Part shown: positions 1-7,324 of the stretch, in pieces
How the letters are laid out: every line of letters starts with the position of its first letter
Position numbering within the stretch: the stretch's first letter is position 1
NCBI GenBank assembly: GCA_900758845.1
Contig: CAAESW010000027.1
Location: 1-37,151 of the forward strand
Source: an uncultured Collinsella sp.
Lineage (GTDB): Bacteria > Actinomycetota > Coriobacteriia > Coriobacteriales > Coriobacteriaceae
Direction: 5' to 3'
Length of the DNA: 37,151 nucleotides
Notes under the pieces: generated by a model
Told to the model about the DNA's origin: nothing
What the model saw: the letters and a program-made list of their open reading frames with translations, nothing else
Databases searched by the model: none
Made by a program: the position numbers and the translations under genes

Positions 1-1438
1 CCTCGCCGGCACCCTCTGCACCGCGCGCCGCGGGCAGCGCCATCTGCAGATAGGTATCGGCCAGATACGCCTCGTCAAACTCGGAGCGGTCGGAATCCAA
101 CAGGTAGGCGGCGACCACGGTGTCGAAGATGCGTGTGGAATCGACTGCCAGCGGATCCATGAGCTCGGGCTCAGAAGAATCGATGGGCGAAAGCTCGTGC
201 AGCAGCGCCTTCGTATCCGGGCTCGCCACGCGGCCCTCCATAAACAGGCGCGCAAGCACGCCGGCGATCACGCCGTGGACGAAGTTGAAGCCCTCAACCT
301 CAGCCGCCACGCCGCTGTCGCCTTCCTCGAGCGCGAACAGGCCCTTGGACGTCGCCAACCACAGCGTGCGCGTCAGTCCAAAGAGCGCGCCCTCTTCCTT
401 GTCGTCGTCCACCACGGCGGCGACCCACTCGCCGGCATCAATCGCGCGGGAAATCTCAGCCGCAACGGCACCAAGCGCGTCAGCATCGCCCGCGGCTGCG
501 CGAACCATCGCAGGCGTCTCAAACACACTGGAGGCAGCAGCAGCCCCGCCCTCGCCACCGATCAGCGCCAAGAAACGGTTCTGCATGGCGGTGATACCAA
601 GCGTGCCCAGCGCCGCGGAAACCTCATCGGCAGAATACGCCGGGAAGGACGTCGCCTCAAAGTCGAGCTCGACGGGCGCATCGGTGCGAATGGTTGCGAC
701 CTTGCGGCTCAACAGGGCATCGTCGATGTGTGCACGCAGGTTCTCGCCCATCTTGCCCTTGACCTCGTCGGCGTGTGCGATGACCTCGTCTAGGCTACCG
801 TACTGCGCAATGAGCGCGCTCGCCTTTTTGGGGCCGATGCCCGGCACGCCGGGGATGTTATCGGACGTGTCGCCCTTCAGACCATAAAAGTCGGGCACGA
901 GCGCCGGCGTGATACCGTGATACAGATCGTCCACGCTCTCGGGCGTCATGATCGCCACGTCGGACAGGCCCTTGCGGGTCGAGACCACGTTGACGTGCTC
1001 GGTCACGAGCTGATACATATCGCGATCACCGGTCACCAGCAGCATGTCACAGCCGGCTTGCTCGCCCAGGCGCGCCATAGTGCCCAGGATGTCATCGCCT
1101 TCCCAGCCCTCGGACTGCAAAATCGGCACGTTGAGCGCGGCGAGCAGCTCCTTAATCATGGGAAACTGCGCGTGCAGATCGGGGTCCATGGGCGGGCGCT
1201 GCGCCTTATACTGCGGCAGCATCTCCATGCGCACGCGCGGCTTGCCCTTGTCAAACGCCACGACCACACCATCGGGGTTAAAGGCATCGATCATCTTAAG
1301 AAACATGTTCAAAAAGCCAAAGATCGCGTTGGTGGGACGACCGTCCGGCGCGTTCATGGTGGGCGGCACGGCGTGGAAGGCGCGGTGCATGAGCGAGTTG
1401 CCGTCGATAACGGCAAAGGTACGGCGCTTGTCAGACAT
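1..1438 (-). CDS. polA: DNA polymerase I, N-terminal part (cut by window edge)
   Basis: About 479 N-terminal residues are visible; the polymerase domain lies beyond position 1. Residues 1 to about 290 are the 5'-nuclease (flap endonuclease) domain. It opens with FAVIDGNSLMHRAFHA, then shows GWEGDDILGTMA, LVTGDRDMYQLV and the helix-hairpin-helix region GLKGDTSDNIPGVPGIGPKKA. It is followed by a 3'-5' exonuclease-like fold ending around FDTVVAAYLLDSDRSEF. The usual acidic metal ligands of the proofreading site do not line up by eye (for example SPDTKALLHEL where family members have the K-x-D segment), so proofreading is probably lost, as in several Gram-positive PolA proteins. The ATG is chosen because GAGGT lies 8 nt upstream and the IDGNS motif starts at once. 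The gene is divergent from the aminopeptidase gene. Role: Okazaki primer removal and repair synthesis. Confidence 0.95.
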   Translation of the reverse strand, partial: MSDKRRTFAVIDGNSLMHRAFHAVPPTMNAPDGRPTNAIFGFLNMFLKMIDAFNPDGVVVAFDKGKPRVRMEMLPQYKAQRPPMDPDLHAQFPMIKELLAALNVPILQSEGWEGDDILGTMARLGEQAGCDMLLVTGDRDMYQLVTEHVNVVSTRKGLSDVAIMTPESVDDLYHGITPALVPDFYGLKGDTSDNIPGVPGIGPKKASALIAQYGSLDEVIAHADEVKGKMGENLRAHIDDALLSRKVATIRTDAPVELDFEATSFPAYSADEVSAALGTLGITAMQNRFLALIGGEGGAAAASSVFETPAMVRAAAGDADALGAVAAEISRAIDAGEWVAAVVDDDKEEGALFGLTRTLWLATSKGLFALEEGDSGVAAEVEGFNFVHGVIAGVLARLFMEGRVASPDTKALLHELSPIDSSEPELMDPLAVDSTRIFDTVVAAYLLDSDRSEFDEAYLADTYLQMALPAARGAEGAGE

Positions 1439-1530
1439 ATTGAATACCTCGCTTTGGGCTGGGCACGGTTTGCTCACTCCAGTTTACACGCTCCCCGCCC
1501 CACGGCCACCGCACATCAAGCTCCCCCGCC

Positions 1531-1565
1531 ACCGTGAGCCCGCGCGTGATACGATGGCTCACGGT
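1531..1565 (+). promoter_or_regulatory. Extended -10 promoter candidate inside a perfect inverted repeat
   Basis: TGATACGAT (1547-1555) fits an extended -10 (TGn plus TACGAT) and lies about 50 nt before the aminopeptidase start. A perfect 10-bp inverted repeat flanks it: ACCGTGAGCC at 1531-1540 and GGCTCACGGT at 1556-1565. The arms therefore bracket the candidate -10, as an operator or an early-transcript hairpin would. No good -35 is visible. The same GTGATACGAT string recurs upstream of pit. Confidence 0.4.
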
Positions 1566-1604
1566 ACATCAACCAGCACGATCGATCCGAAAGGAGCCTG
1601 CGTC

Positions 1605-3002
1605 ATGGAGCGTCCCTGCGCATGGAAAAAGTACACGCCACAGCAAGTCGAGGAGCTCGAGGAGCTTTGCCGCGGCTATAAGCAGTTTTTGAGCGAGAAC
1701 AAGACCGAGCGCCTGTGCGTCAAGACCGGCATCAAGATGGCCGAGGAGGCGGGATACGTCGACCTGGAGACCGTGATCGCCGAGGGCCGCGCGCTCAAGG
1801 CCGGCGACAAGGTGTACGCCGCCAACCACGGCAAGGACCTCATGCTCGTCAACCTGGGCACCGCCCCGCTCGAGCAGGGCTTTAACATCCTGGGCGCCCA
1901 CGTGGACTCGCCGCGCCTGGACCTTAAGCAGAATCCCGCCTTCGAGGCCGGCGACATGGCCTACCTCGACACGCACTACTACGGCGGCGTCAAGAGCTAC
2001 CACTGGGTAGCCTCCCCGCTCGCACTCGTGGGCGTCATCTGCAAAAAGGACGGCACCGCCGTCGACATCAACATCGGCGACAAGGCGGACGACCCGGTCT
2101 TTACCATCTCCGACCTGCTGATTCACCTCTCGAGCGAGCAGATGTCCAAGCCTGCCAAGGACGCCGTCGATGCCGAGATCCTCGACGTGATCGTGGGCGG
2201 CCGCCCCGTCAAGTTTGACGAGGACGACAAGGACGCCCCCAAGGAGCCCGTCAAGCAGATGTTCCTGGACATCCTCAAGGAGCAGTATGACGTCGAGGAG
2301 GAGGACTTCCTCTCCGCCGAGATCGAGGTCGTGCCCGCCGGTCCCGCCCGCGACATGGGCCTCGACCGCTCCATGATTCTGGGCTATGGCCACGACGACC
2401 GTGTCTGCGCTTACCCCTCCATGCTTGCCCAGATCGACGTCGCCAACGTCGAGCGCACGAGCATCACGCTCATCGTCGACAAGGAGGAGATCGGCTCCGT
2501 GGGTGCCACCGGCATGACGAGCCGCTTCTTCGAGAACACCGTCGCCGAGATCATGACGCTCGCCGGCGAGGATAGCCCGCTGGCCCTGCGCCGCGCACTC
2601 GCCCACAGCCGTATGCTCTCCTCTGACGTGTCCGCCGGCTTCGACCCGGGCTACGCCGGCAAATTCGAAACCAAGAACGCAGCCTTTATGGGTCGTGGCC
2701 TGTGCTTTAACAAGTACACGGGCAGCCGCGGCAAGGGTGGCTCCAACGACGCCGACGCCGAGTATGTGGCCCTCGTCCGCGACATCATGGACGAGGCCGG
2801 CGTAGACTTCCAGACCTGCGAGCTCGGTCGCGTCAACGCGGGCGGCGGCGGCACCATCGCCTACATCATGGCCAAGTACGGCATGAACGTCATCGACTCC
2901 GGCGTTCCCGTCCTGTCCATGCACGCCCTGTGGGAGGTCGCCAACAAGGCCGACATCTACGAGGCCTACCGCGGCTACAAGGCCTTCCTCGAGCGCGCCT
3001 AA
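1605..3002 (+). CDS. M18 family aminopeptidase (aspartyl aminopeptidase-like)
   Basis: Cytosolic dinuclear-zinc exopeptidase that removes N-terminal, typically acidic, residues from peptides. The protein has 465 residues, the normal M18 size. Visible motifs are LGAHVDSPRLDLKQ, with the first zinc-ligand His at residue 99; VDKEEIGSVGATGM, carrying the catalytic and bridging Glu pair; SSDVSAGFDP; GSRGKGGSNDADAE; and the C-terminal SMHALWEVANKADIYEAY, which supplies the last zinc His. The open frame runs back to 1044, but the ATG at 1605 is chosen because AAGGAG (1591-1596) is well placed and the upstream stretch is antisense to polA. The gene stands alone between polA and yaaA and ends just before a strong hairpin. 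Assignment to the family is secure; exact substrate preference is not visible. Confidence 0.93.
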   Translation: MERPCAWKKYTPQQVEELEELCRGYKQFLSENKTERLCVKTGIKMAEEAGYVDLETVIAEGRALKAGDKVYAANHGKDLMLVNLGTAPLEQGFNILGAHVDSPRLDLKQNPAFEAGDMAYLDTHYYGGVKSYHWVASPLALVGVICKKDGTAVDINIGDKADDPVFTISDLLIHLSSEQMSKPAKDAVDAEILDVIVGGRPVKFDEDDKDAPKEPVKQMFLDILKEQYDVEEEDFLSAEIEVVPAGPARDMGLDRSMILGYGHDDRVCAYPSMLAQIDVANVERTSITLIVDKEEIGSVGATGMTSRFFENTVAEIMTLAGEDSPLALRRALAHSRMLSSDVSAGFDPGYAGKFETKNAAFMGRGLCFNKYTGSRGKGGSNDADAEYVALVRDIMDEAGVDFQTCELGRVNAGGGGTIAYIMAKYGMNVIDSGVPVLSMHALWEVANKADIYEAYRGYKAFLERA

Positions 3003-3015
3003 CCAACCCTTCATC

Positions 3016-3090
3016 AGTTGCGGTGAAATACGGACTAAACTGGCCCATAAACGGCCAAAACAGACCGTATTCCACCGCAACTTCTTTTTT
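3016..3090 (+). terminator. Long hairpin plus T-tract after the aminopeptidase gene
   Basis: Arms 3016-3033 and 3065-3082 pair over 18 positions with one A-C mismatch. A second stem TGGCC/GGCCA (3041-3045 / 3053-3057) sits inside, and TCTTTTTT follows at 3083-3090. It works as an intrinsic terminator for the plus-strand gene. At 67 nt it is much longer than needed, which suggests a dispersed palindromic repeat co-opted as a terminator. Confidence 0.7.
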
Positions 3091-3105
3091 GGTAGAGGAG
3101 AGTCC

Positions 3106-3915
3106 ATGCTGCAGGTCATCATTTCGCCCGCCAAGCAAATGCGCGCGGCCCAAGATGCTTTTGAAGTCCTGGGCATTCCACCTTTTGCGCACGAGACGGC
3201 TCGCCTCCACCGCGCACTGCTAGATATCGAACGAAATGAAGGCAGCGGCGGCCTGCAGACACTATGGAACGTGAGTGACAAACTGCTGGGGCCTTGCCTC
3301 AACACCCTGCATGAGTTCAGGCCCATCCTGAAAAACAGCGATCTCGACAATCCCGCACTCGTCCGTCACCTCTTCCCTGCCGTCATGTCCTATCACGGCA
3401 TTCAATACCAGAGTATGGCGCCCGAGGTGATGGATTCCGCGCAGCTCGCATGGCTGCAAGACCATCTGTGGATCCTCTCGGGCCTTTACGGATGCGTACG
3501 CCCCTTTCATGCCGTCGAACCGTATCGGCTGGAGATGGGCGCGAAGCTCGCCGTTGACGATGCCCGAGACCTCTACGCGTTTTGGAGCGACAAGCTCGCA
3601 CGGGCCATCGCTCCGGCGGGCTCTAACACCACGATCGTCAACCTTGCCAGTGTGGAGTACGCCAAGGCCGTTCTACCCCATCTCGCAGGCGACGCCACAA
3701 CCGTCACTTGTCTCTTTGGCGAAGGTGTCCGCAACGGCAAGCCCATCCAGCGCTCGACCGCCAGCAAAAAGGCGCGCGGCTCCATGGTGCGCTGGATGGC
3801 AGAAAACAAGCTCGAGGATGTAAGCGGGCTCACCGCGTTCGACGTTGGTTATCGTCACTTTCCCGAGCTTTCAAATAAAAACACTCTGGTCTTCCTGAAC
3901 GAACAGGCCTTGTAG
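3106..3915 (+). CDS. yaaA: YaaA family peroxide-stress protein (UPF0246/DUF328)
   Basis: Protein of 269 residues of the YaaA family. In E. coli YaaA limits intracellular free iron and DNA damage during hydrogen peroxide stress, and a family structure shows a DNA-binding-like fold. The start MLQVIISPAKQM matches the family's opening ISPAK motif. The C-terminal half has the conserved run LFGEGVRNGKPIQRSTA, KKARGSMVRWM and FDVGYRHFPELS, with a terminal NTLVFL strand. GAGGAG lies 7 nt before the ATG at 3106. The next gene is convergent (stop at 3956); only a 10-bp palindrome, TGCCTAGGCA at 3940-3949, separates them and no terminator with a T-tract is seen. Family assignment is firm; the physiological role here is by analogy. 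Confidence 0.9.
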   Translation: MLQVIISPAKQMRAAQDAFEVLGIPPFAHETARLHRALLDIERNEGSGGLQTLWNVSDKLLGPCLNTLHEFRPILKNSDLDNPALVRHLFPAVMSYHGIQYQSMAPEVMDSAQLAWLQDHLWILSGLYGCVRPFHAVEPYRLEMGAKLAVDDARDLYAFWSDKLARAIAPAGSNTTIVNLASVEYAKAVLPHLAGDATTVTCLFGEGVRNGKPIQRSTASKKARGSMVRWMAENKLEDVSGLTAFDVGYRHFPELSNKNTLVFLNEQAL

Positions 3916-3955
3916 GACCACCGCTACTTTTGAATGTGCTGCCTAGGCACGGCGT

Positions 3956-4471
3956 CTATTCCGCCAAGCCGTCGGCTTTGGCAATTTCATTTGTCGAGCC
4001 GTCCTGATAGGTAATCTTGACATGCTTCACCTCGGACACCTTGACGCCCGACGGGGGCTCCAGGCGCCATTCCGTCAGCGCGATATCCATTGTCGTGGGC
4101 ACATCCCCTTGATCTTTGAGCTCGACCGACAGCGTCTTAAGCGACGCATCGAAGGTCACGCGCTCAATCTCTTCACCAGGAATGGAACCACCGCTCAGCT
4201 GCAGCTGGACAAATCCATCGCACGGATACCAATAGTCGCCGGGAGCTGCCACCGTGTTACCGCCCGCGACCTTCACCGTCATGATCGGCAGGGCCTCGTC
4301 GGCCTCAAACTCCCAGGCAGCGCCGCCGCGACCGCCAAACATCCAAATACAAAAGGCAATCACCAGCACGGCAAACACCGCAAAGCCAATCGCGACCAAC
4401 CCATGGTGCGCACGGCCCTCCTCGGCCGATACGTCCCATTGTGTCTCTCGATATAGATGCTTGTCTTCCAT
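3956..4471 (-). CDS. Single-pass membrane protein, unknown function
   Basis: Protein of 171 residues that I do not recognise. A hydrophilic N-terminus of about 23 residues is followed by one transmembrane helix (about 24-46, VAIGFAVFAVLVIAFCIWMF). The remaining 125 residues would face outside the membrane and alternate strand-like segments (TVKVAGGNTV, GFVQLQLSGG, RVTFDASLKTLSVELKD, HVKITYQDGSTNEI), so a small beta-rich domain is likely. There is one extracytoplasmic Cys (WYPCDG). The reading frame is open far upstream, but that part is antisense to thiC and its riboswitch, so the ATG at 4471 is used. It is divergent from thiC and convergent with yaaA. There is no operon partner to suggest a role. 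Confidence 0.7.
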   Translation of the reverse strand: MEDKHLYRETQWDVSAEEGRAHHGLVAIGFAVFAVLVIAFCIWMFGGRGGAAWEFEADEALPIMTVKVAGGNTVAAPGDYWYPCDGFVQLQLSGGSIPGEEIERVTFDASLKTLSVELKDQGDVPTTMDIALTEWRLEPPSGVKVSEVKHVKITYQDGSTNEIAKADGLAE

Positions 4472-4496
4472 GTTCGCCTCCCCGCAGGCACGCTCG

Positions 4497-4527
4497 TTGG
4501 CGCAATCGTACCCATTCAGGCTATACT
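4497..4527 (+). promoter_or_regulatory. Probable thiC promoter
   Basis: TATACT at 4522-4527 is a good -10. TTGGCG at 4497-4502 is a possible -35 with a long 19-bp spacer. Transcription would begin near 4534, just ahead of the riboswitch aptamer. Confidence 0.4.
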
Positions 4528-4543
4528 TGAGCCCACCACATAA

Positions 4544-4634
4544 ACGGGGAGCTTGCAGGACAAGACGGCAGGCTGAGATTGGGCGCGCCCGCCCTGACCC
4601 GCAAACCTGATATGGGTAATGCCAACGAAGGGAG
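4544..4634 (+). promoter_or_regulatory. TPP riboswitch (THI element)
   Basis: The conserved thi-box elements appear in order: GGGG entry strand (4546-4549), GGCTGAGA (4571-4578), CCCTGACCC (4592-4600), AACCTGATATGGGTAATGCC (4604-4623) and the closing ACGAAGGGA (4625-4633). The last segment doubles as the Shine-Dalgarno sequence of thiC, whose ATG is at 4643. Closing of helix P1 by thiamin pyrophosphate would bury the ribosome site, so control is most simply at translation initiation; no terminator hairpin lies between the aptamer and the ATG. Confidence 0.93.
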
Positions 4635-4642
4635 CCGTGCCA

Positions 4643-5977
4643 ATGAGCACACAGACCGAGCCCAAGCTCGTCACGCAAATCGACTTCGCCCGCGCCGGGC
4701 AGATCACACCGCAGATGAAGGAAGTCGCCGAGCGCGAGCATCGCGACCCCGAGTACATCCGCGAGCGCGTGGCCGACGGCCGCATCGCCATTCCCGCCAA
4801 CATCGTGCATATCAAAAAGGGCATGCGCGCCTTTGGCGTCGGCGAGGGCCTGTCCACCAAGGTCAACGTGAACTTGGGCATCTCGGGCGACAAGGCCGAC
4901 GCCGCCGAGGAATGGAAGAAGGTCAAGATCGCTGAGGGCTTTGGCGCCGACGCCATCATGGACCTCTCCAACTCGGGCAAGACGCGCCAGTTCCGCCAGC
5001 AGCTCATCGACGAGACGCCGCTCATGGTGGGCACCGTCCCCATGTACGACGCCATCGGCTACATGGAAAAGCCGCTGGTCAAGCTTACCAAGGATGACCT
5101 GTTCGAGGTCGTGCGCGCGCACGCCGAGGACGGCGTGGACTTTATGACTATCCACTGCGGCATCAACAAGTCGGTCACCAAGACCTTTAAGGAGACCGGC
5201 CGCCTTATGAACATCGTAAGCCGCGGCGGCTCGCTGCTGTTTGGCTGGATGGAGGTCACCGGCAACGAGAACCCGTTCTATGAGTTCTACGATGAGTTGC
5301 TCGAGATTTGCCACGAGTACGACGTGACGATTTCGCTCGGCGATTCCTGCCGCCCGGGCTGCCTCTACGATTCCAACGACGCCACCGAGACCGCCGAGAT
5401 GATCGAGCTGGGCAAGCTGTGCAAGCGCGCATGGGCCGCCGGCGTCCAGGTTATGGTCGAGGGACCGGGCCACATGGCGCTCGACGAGATCGCCGCCAAC
5501 ATGAAGCTGCAGAAGCGTCTGTGCCACAACGCCCCGTTCTATGTGCTGGGGCCGCTGGTGACCGATATCGGCGTGGGTTACGACCACATCACCGCAGCCA
5601 TCGGCGGCGCCATCTCCGCGAGCTCCGGCGCCGACTTCCTGTGCTACGTGACGCCTGCCGAGCACCTGTGCCTGCCCAACGCCCAGGATGTGCTCGATGG
5701 CCTCATGGCCACTAAGATTGCCGCGCATGCCGCCGATATCGCCAAGAAGGTGCCGCACGCCCGCGACATGGACGACAAGATGGGCCAGGCACGCCGCAAG
5801 CTCGACTGGAATGCCATGTGGAAGTGTGCTCTCGACCCGGTCACTGGTAAGAAGCGCTACGAGGAATCCCCCGCCGCCACCGAGGGCACCTGCACCATGT
5901 GCGGCAAGATGTGTGCTGTCCGCACCGTCAACAAGGTGTTCGAGGGCACGACGATCGATCTTGGCATGGAGGATTAG
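4643..5977 (+). CDS. thiC: Phosphomethylpyrimidine synthase ThiC
   Basis: Radical-SAM enzyme that rearranges aminoimidazole ribonucleotide into HMP phosphate, the pyrimidine half of thiamin. The 444 residues match the shorter ThiC form, without the long N-terminal extension of the E. coli enzyme. Seen: the N-terminal TQIDFARAGQITPQMKEVA and a central block with SRGGSLLFGWM, LGDSCRPGCLYDS and MVEGPGHMALDEI. The C-terminus carries the iron-sulfur cysteines as CTMCGKMC, that is C-x2-C-x3-C rather than the C-x2-C-x4-C of E. coli ThiC. The start at 4643 is chosen over the upstream in-frame ATG at 4619 because 4619 lies inside the riboswitch and the AAGGGAG there is the ribosome site. thiD follows 182 bp downstream. 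Confidence 0.96.
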   Translation: MSTQTEPKLVTQIDFARAGQITPQMKEVAEREHRDPEYIRERVADGRIAIPANIVHIKKGMRAFGVGEGLSTKVNVNLGISGDKADAAEEWKKVKIAEGFGADAIMDLSNSGKTRQFRQQLIDETPLMVGTVPMYDAIGYMEKPLVKLTKDDLFEVVRAHAEDGVDFMTIHCGINKSVTKTFKETGRLMNIVSRGGSLLFGWMEVTGNENPFYEFYDELLEICHEYDVTISLGDSCRPGCLYDSNDATETAEMIELGKLCKRAWAAGVQVMVEGPGHMALDEIAANMKLQKRLCHNAPFYVLGPLVTDIGVGYDHITAAIGGAISASSGADFLCYVTPAEHLCLPNAQDVLDGLMATKIAAHAADIAKKVPHARDMDDKMGQARRKLDWNAMWKCALDPVTGKKRYEESPAATEGTCTMCGKMCAVRTVNKVFEGTTIDLGMED

Positions 5978-6073
5978 CTTTTTTCGAAGCAATCGCCCGC
6001 AAGCCTGCTGCGGGGCCCATCAATTGTTGACGTGTGAACATTTGCTAACATTTGCGTAAAGATTGCACCACCA

Positions 6074-6114
6074 GCCCGGGATCGGCATACAGCCGGCCCG
6101 GGCAACTTTATAAT
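6074..6114 (+). promoter_or_regulatory. Hairpin and -10 element upstream of thiD
   Basis: A consensus TATAAT lies at 6109-6114, about 45 nt before the thiD ATG. Just upstream is a GC-rich two-part hairpin: GCCCGGG (6074-6080) with CCCGGGC (6097-6103), and CGGC (6083-6086) with GCCG (6092-6095). No convincing -35 is visible because the hairpin occupies that space. The hairpin may end thiC transcripts without a T-tract or bind a regulator. Confidence 0.4.
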
Positions 6115-6159
6115 GCAGGTAGAAGACCCATTTGAATCCAACCGAACAAGGGAGCGAAC

Positions 6160-6990
6160 ATGGATCGTAGCAAGGTACCTGCCGTCCTGTCCATCGCAGG
6201 ATCCGATTCCAGCGGTGGTGCCGGCATTCAGGCCGACATCAAGACCATTACGGCGCACCGCTTGTATGCCGAGACGGCCATCACCGCCATCACCGCACAA
6301 AACACGCTCGGTGTCACCGCTGTGCAGAATATCTCCCCCGATATCGTCGCTGCGCAAATTGACGCCGTCTTTGACGATATTCGCCCCAACGCAGTCAAAA
6401 TCGGCATGGTTTCGTCCACCGAGATTATCGAAGTTATCGCCGATCGCCTGAGCGCATGGAACGCAACCAACGTGGTCGTCGACCCCGTTATGGTCGCCAC
6501 GTCGGGCGCTCGCCTCATTGCCGAGGATGCCGCCGAAGCGCTTACGCGTCGCCTGTTCCCGCTGGCGACCGTCATCACCCCCAACATTCCCGAGGCCATG
6601 GCGCTGCTCGACTACGAGGTCGATTCCGAGCGCACACAGCAAAACGCTGCCATGCTCCTCACCCGCCGCTTTGGCTGCGCGTCCCTCGTTAAAGGCGGGC
6701 ATTTTGTCAACGAGGCCAACGATGTGCTCGCAGAGCCCGCGCCGCTCGATGACGAGGGCAACCACCTGGGTGATCCGCTCACCACGTGGTTCCGCCACAA
6801 GCGCATCGAGACCGGCAACACGCATGGCACCGGCTGCACGCTTTCGTCCGCCATCGCCTGCGCATTGGCACAGGGCATGGATCTTGCCGACGCCATCAAC
6901 GCCGGCAAGGCCTACCTAACCGGCGCTCTCGCCGCCGGCTTTGACATGGGCAAAGGCTCCGGCCCCGTCAACCACATGTGGCAGTATTAA
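6160..6990 (+). CDS. thiD: Hydroxymethylpyrimidine/phosphomethylpyrimidine kinase ThiD
   Basis: Ribokinase-fold enzyme that phosphorylates HMP and HMP phosphate to HMP pyrophosphate, the step after ThiC. The 276-residue length is typical. It shows the family opening AVLSIAGSDSSGGAGIQADIKT, the substrate segment AQNTLGVTAVQ, VVVDPVMVATSG, TPNIPEAMALL and LVKGGH. The catalytic and anion-hole motif NTHGTGCTLSSAIA lies at about residues 223-236. AGGGAG 7 nt before the ATG supports the start. The thiazole and coupling enzymes (thiE, thiM, thiG) are not in the window. No TPP aptamer precedes thiD itself, so it is regulated only through read-through from thiC or through its own promoter. Confidence 0.96.
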   Translation: MDRSKVPAVLSIAGSDSSGGAGIQADIKTITAHRLYAETAITAITAQNTLGVTAVQNISPDIVAAQIDAVFDDIRPNAVKIGMVSSTEIIEVIADRLSAWNATNVVVDPVMVATSGARLIAEDAAEALTRRLFPLATVITPNIPEAMALLDYEVDSERTQQNAAMLLTRRFGCASLVKGGHFVNEANDVLAEPAPLDDEGNHLGDPLTTWFRHKRIETGNTHGTGCTLSSAIACALAQGMDLADAINAGKAYLTGALAAGFDMGKGSGPVNHMWQY

Positions 6991-7006
6991 AGCCCGCAGC
7001 CCAAAA

Positions 7007-7043
7007 CCACCGCAAAGGCGACAGACACCTTTGCGGCGGCTCC
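7007..7043. repeat. Hairpin element flanking the triple array, left side
   Basis: CCACCGCAAAGG (7008-7019) pairs with CCTTTGCGGCGG (7028-7039) across a short loop, with mismatches that become G-T wobbles on the minus strand. The same CCACCGCAAAGG word starts the hairpin on the other side of the array (7288). There is no T-tract. It may end thiD transcripts or be one boundary of a composite repeat. Confidence 0.55.
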
Positions 7044-7050
7044 CACAAAC

Positions 7051-7268
7051 ATCTCGATCTGTAACAGTTAGAGCCCATTTTTCGGCCCACCTGTTACAGA
7101 TCGAGATATTCAAATTCCGCTGAGAAGACAATCTCGATCTGTAACAGTAACTCGGCAAAAATCGACCCTAGATGTTACAGATCGAGACAAACGACCGATA
7201 TCGACCTAAATAATCTCAATCTGTAACATCTAGCCCGTTTTCGGCCTTACAACTGTTACAGATCAAGA
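7051..7268 (-). repeat. Array of three tandem long inverted repeats
   Basis: This fills most of a 334-bp gene-free interval (6991-7324). Each unit is 56-57 bp: arm ATCTCGATCTGTAACA, a 24-26 nt centre, then the complementary arm TGTTACAGATCGAGA. Units are at 7051-7107, 7131-7187 and 7213-7268, with starts 80-82 bp apart. Unit 1 pairs over 17 bp perfectly. Unit 3 has two A-C type mismatches in its outer stem that become G-U pairs if the minus strand is transcribed, and the inner stems of units 1 and 3 behave likewise, so the minus strand folds better. The linkers differ. No open reading frame of interest is inside. Confidence 0.85.
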
Positions 7269-7280
7269 CAAACAGACGAC

Positions 7281-7320
7281 CCCAAGCCACCGCAAAGGTA
7301 CCTTTGTGGTGGCTTGGGGC
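7281..7320. terminator. Near-perfect 40-bp hairpin after the SGNH hydrolase gene
   Basis: CCCCAAGCCACCGCAAAGGT pairs with ACCTTTGTGGTGGCTTGGGG with a single G-T position and almost no loop. It lies 5 bp beyond the stop of the minus-strand hydrolase gene and forms the right border of the hairpin array. No T-run follows on either strand, so it is a cruciform-like repeat or a Rho-type or processing end rather than a classical intrinsic terminator. Confidence 0.55.
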
Positions 7321-7324
7321 CGTG

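Noticed and set aside
1569..3350. 593-codon open frame on the minus strand
   Set aside because: Antisense to the M18 aminopeptidase gene, which has a full set of family motifs; no ribosome site.
7051..7268. CRISPR array
   Set aside because: Repeats alternate in orientation as hairpin arms, only three units exist, spacers are not uniform and no cas gene is near.
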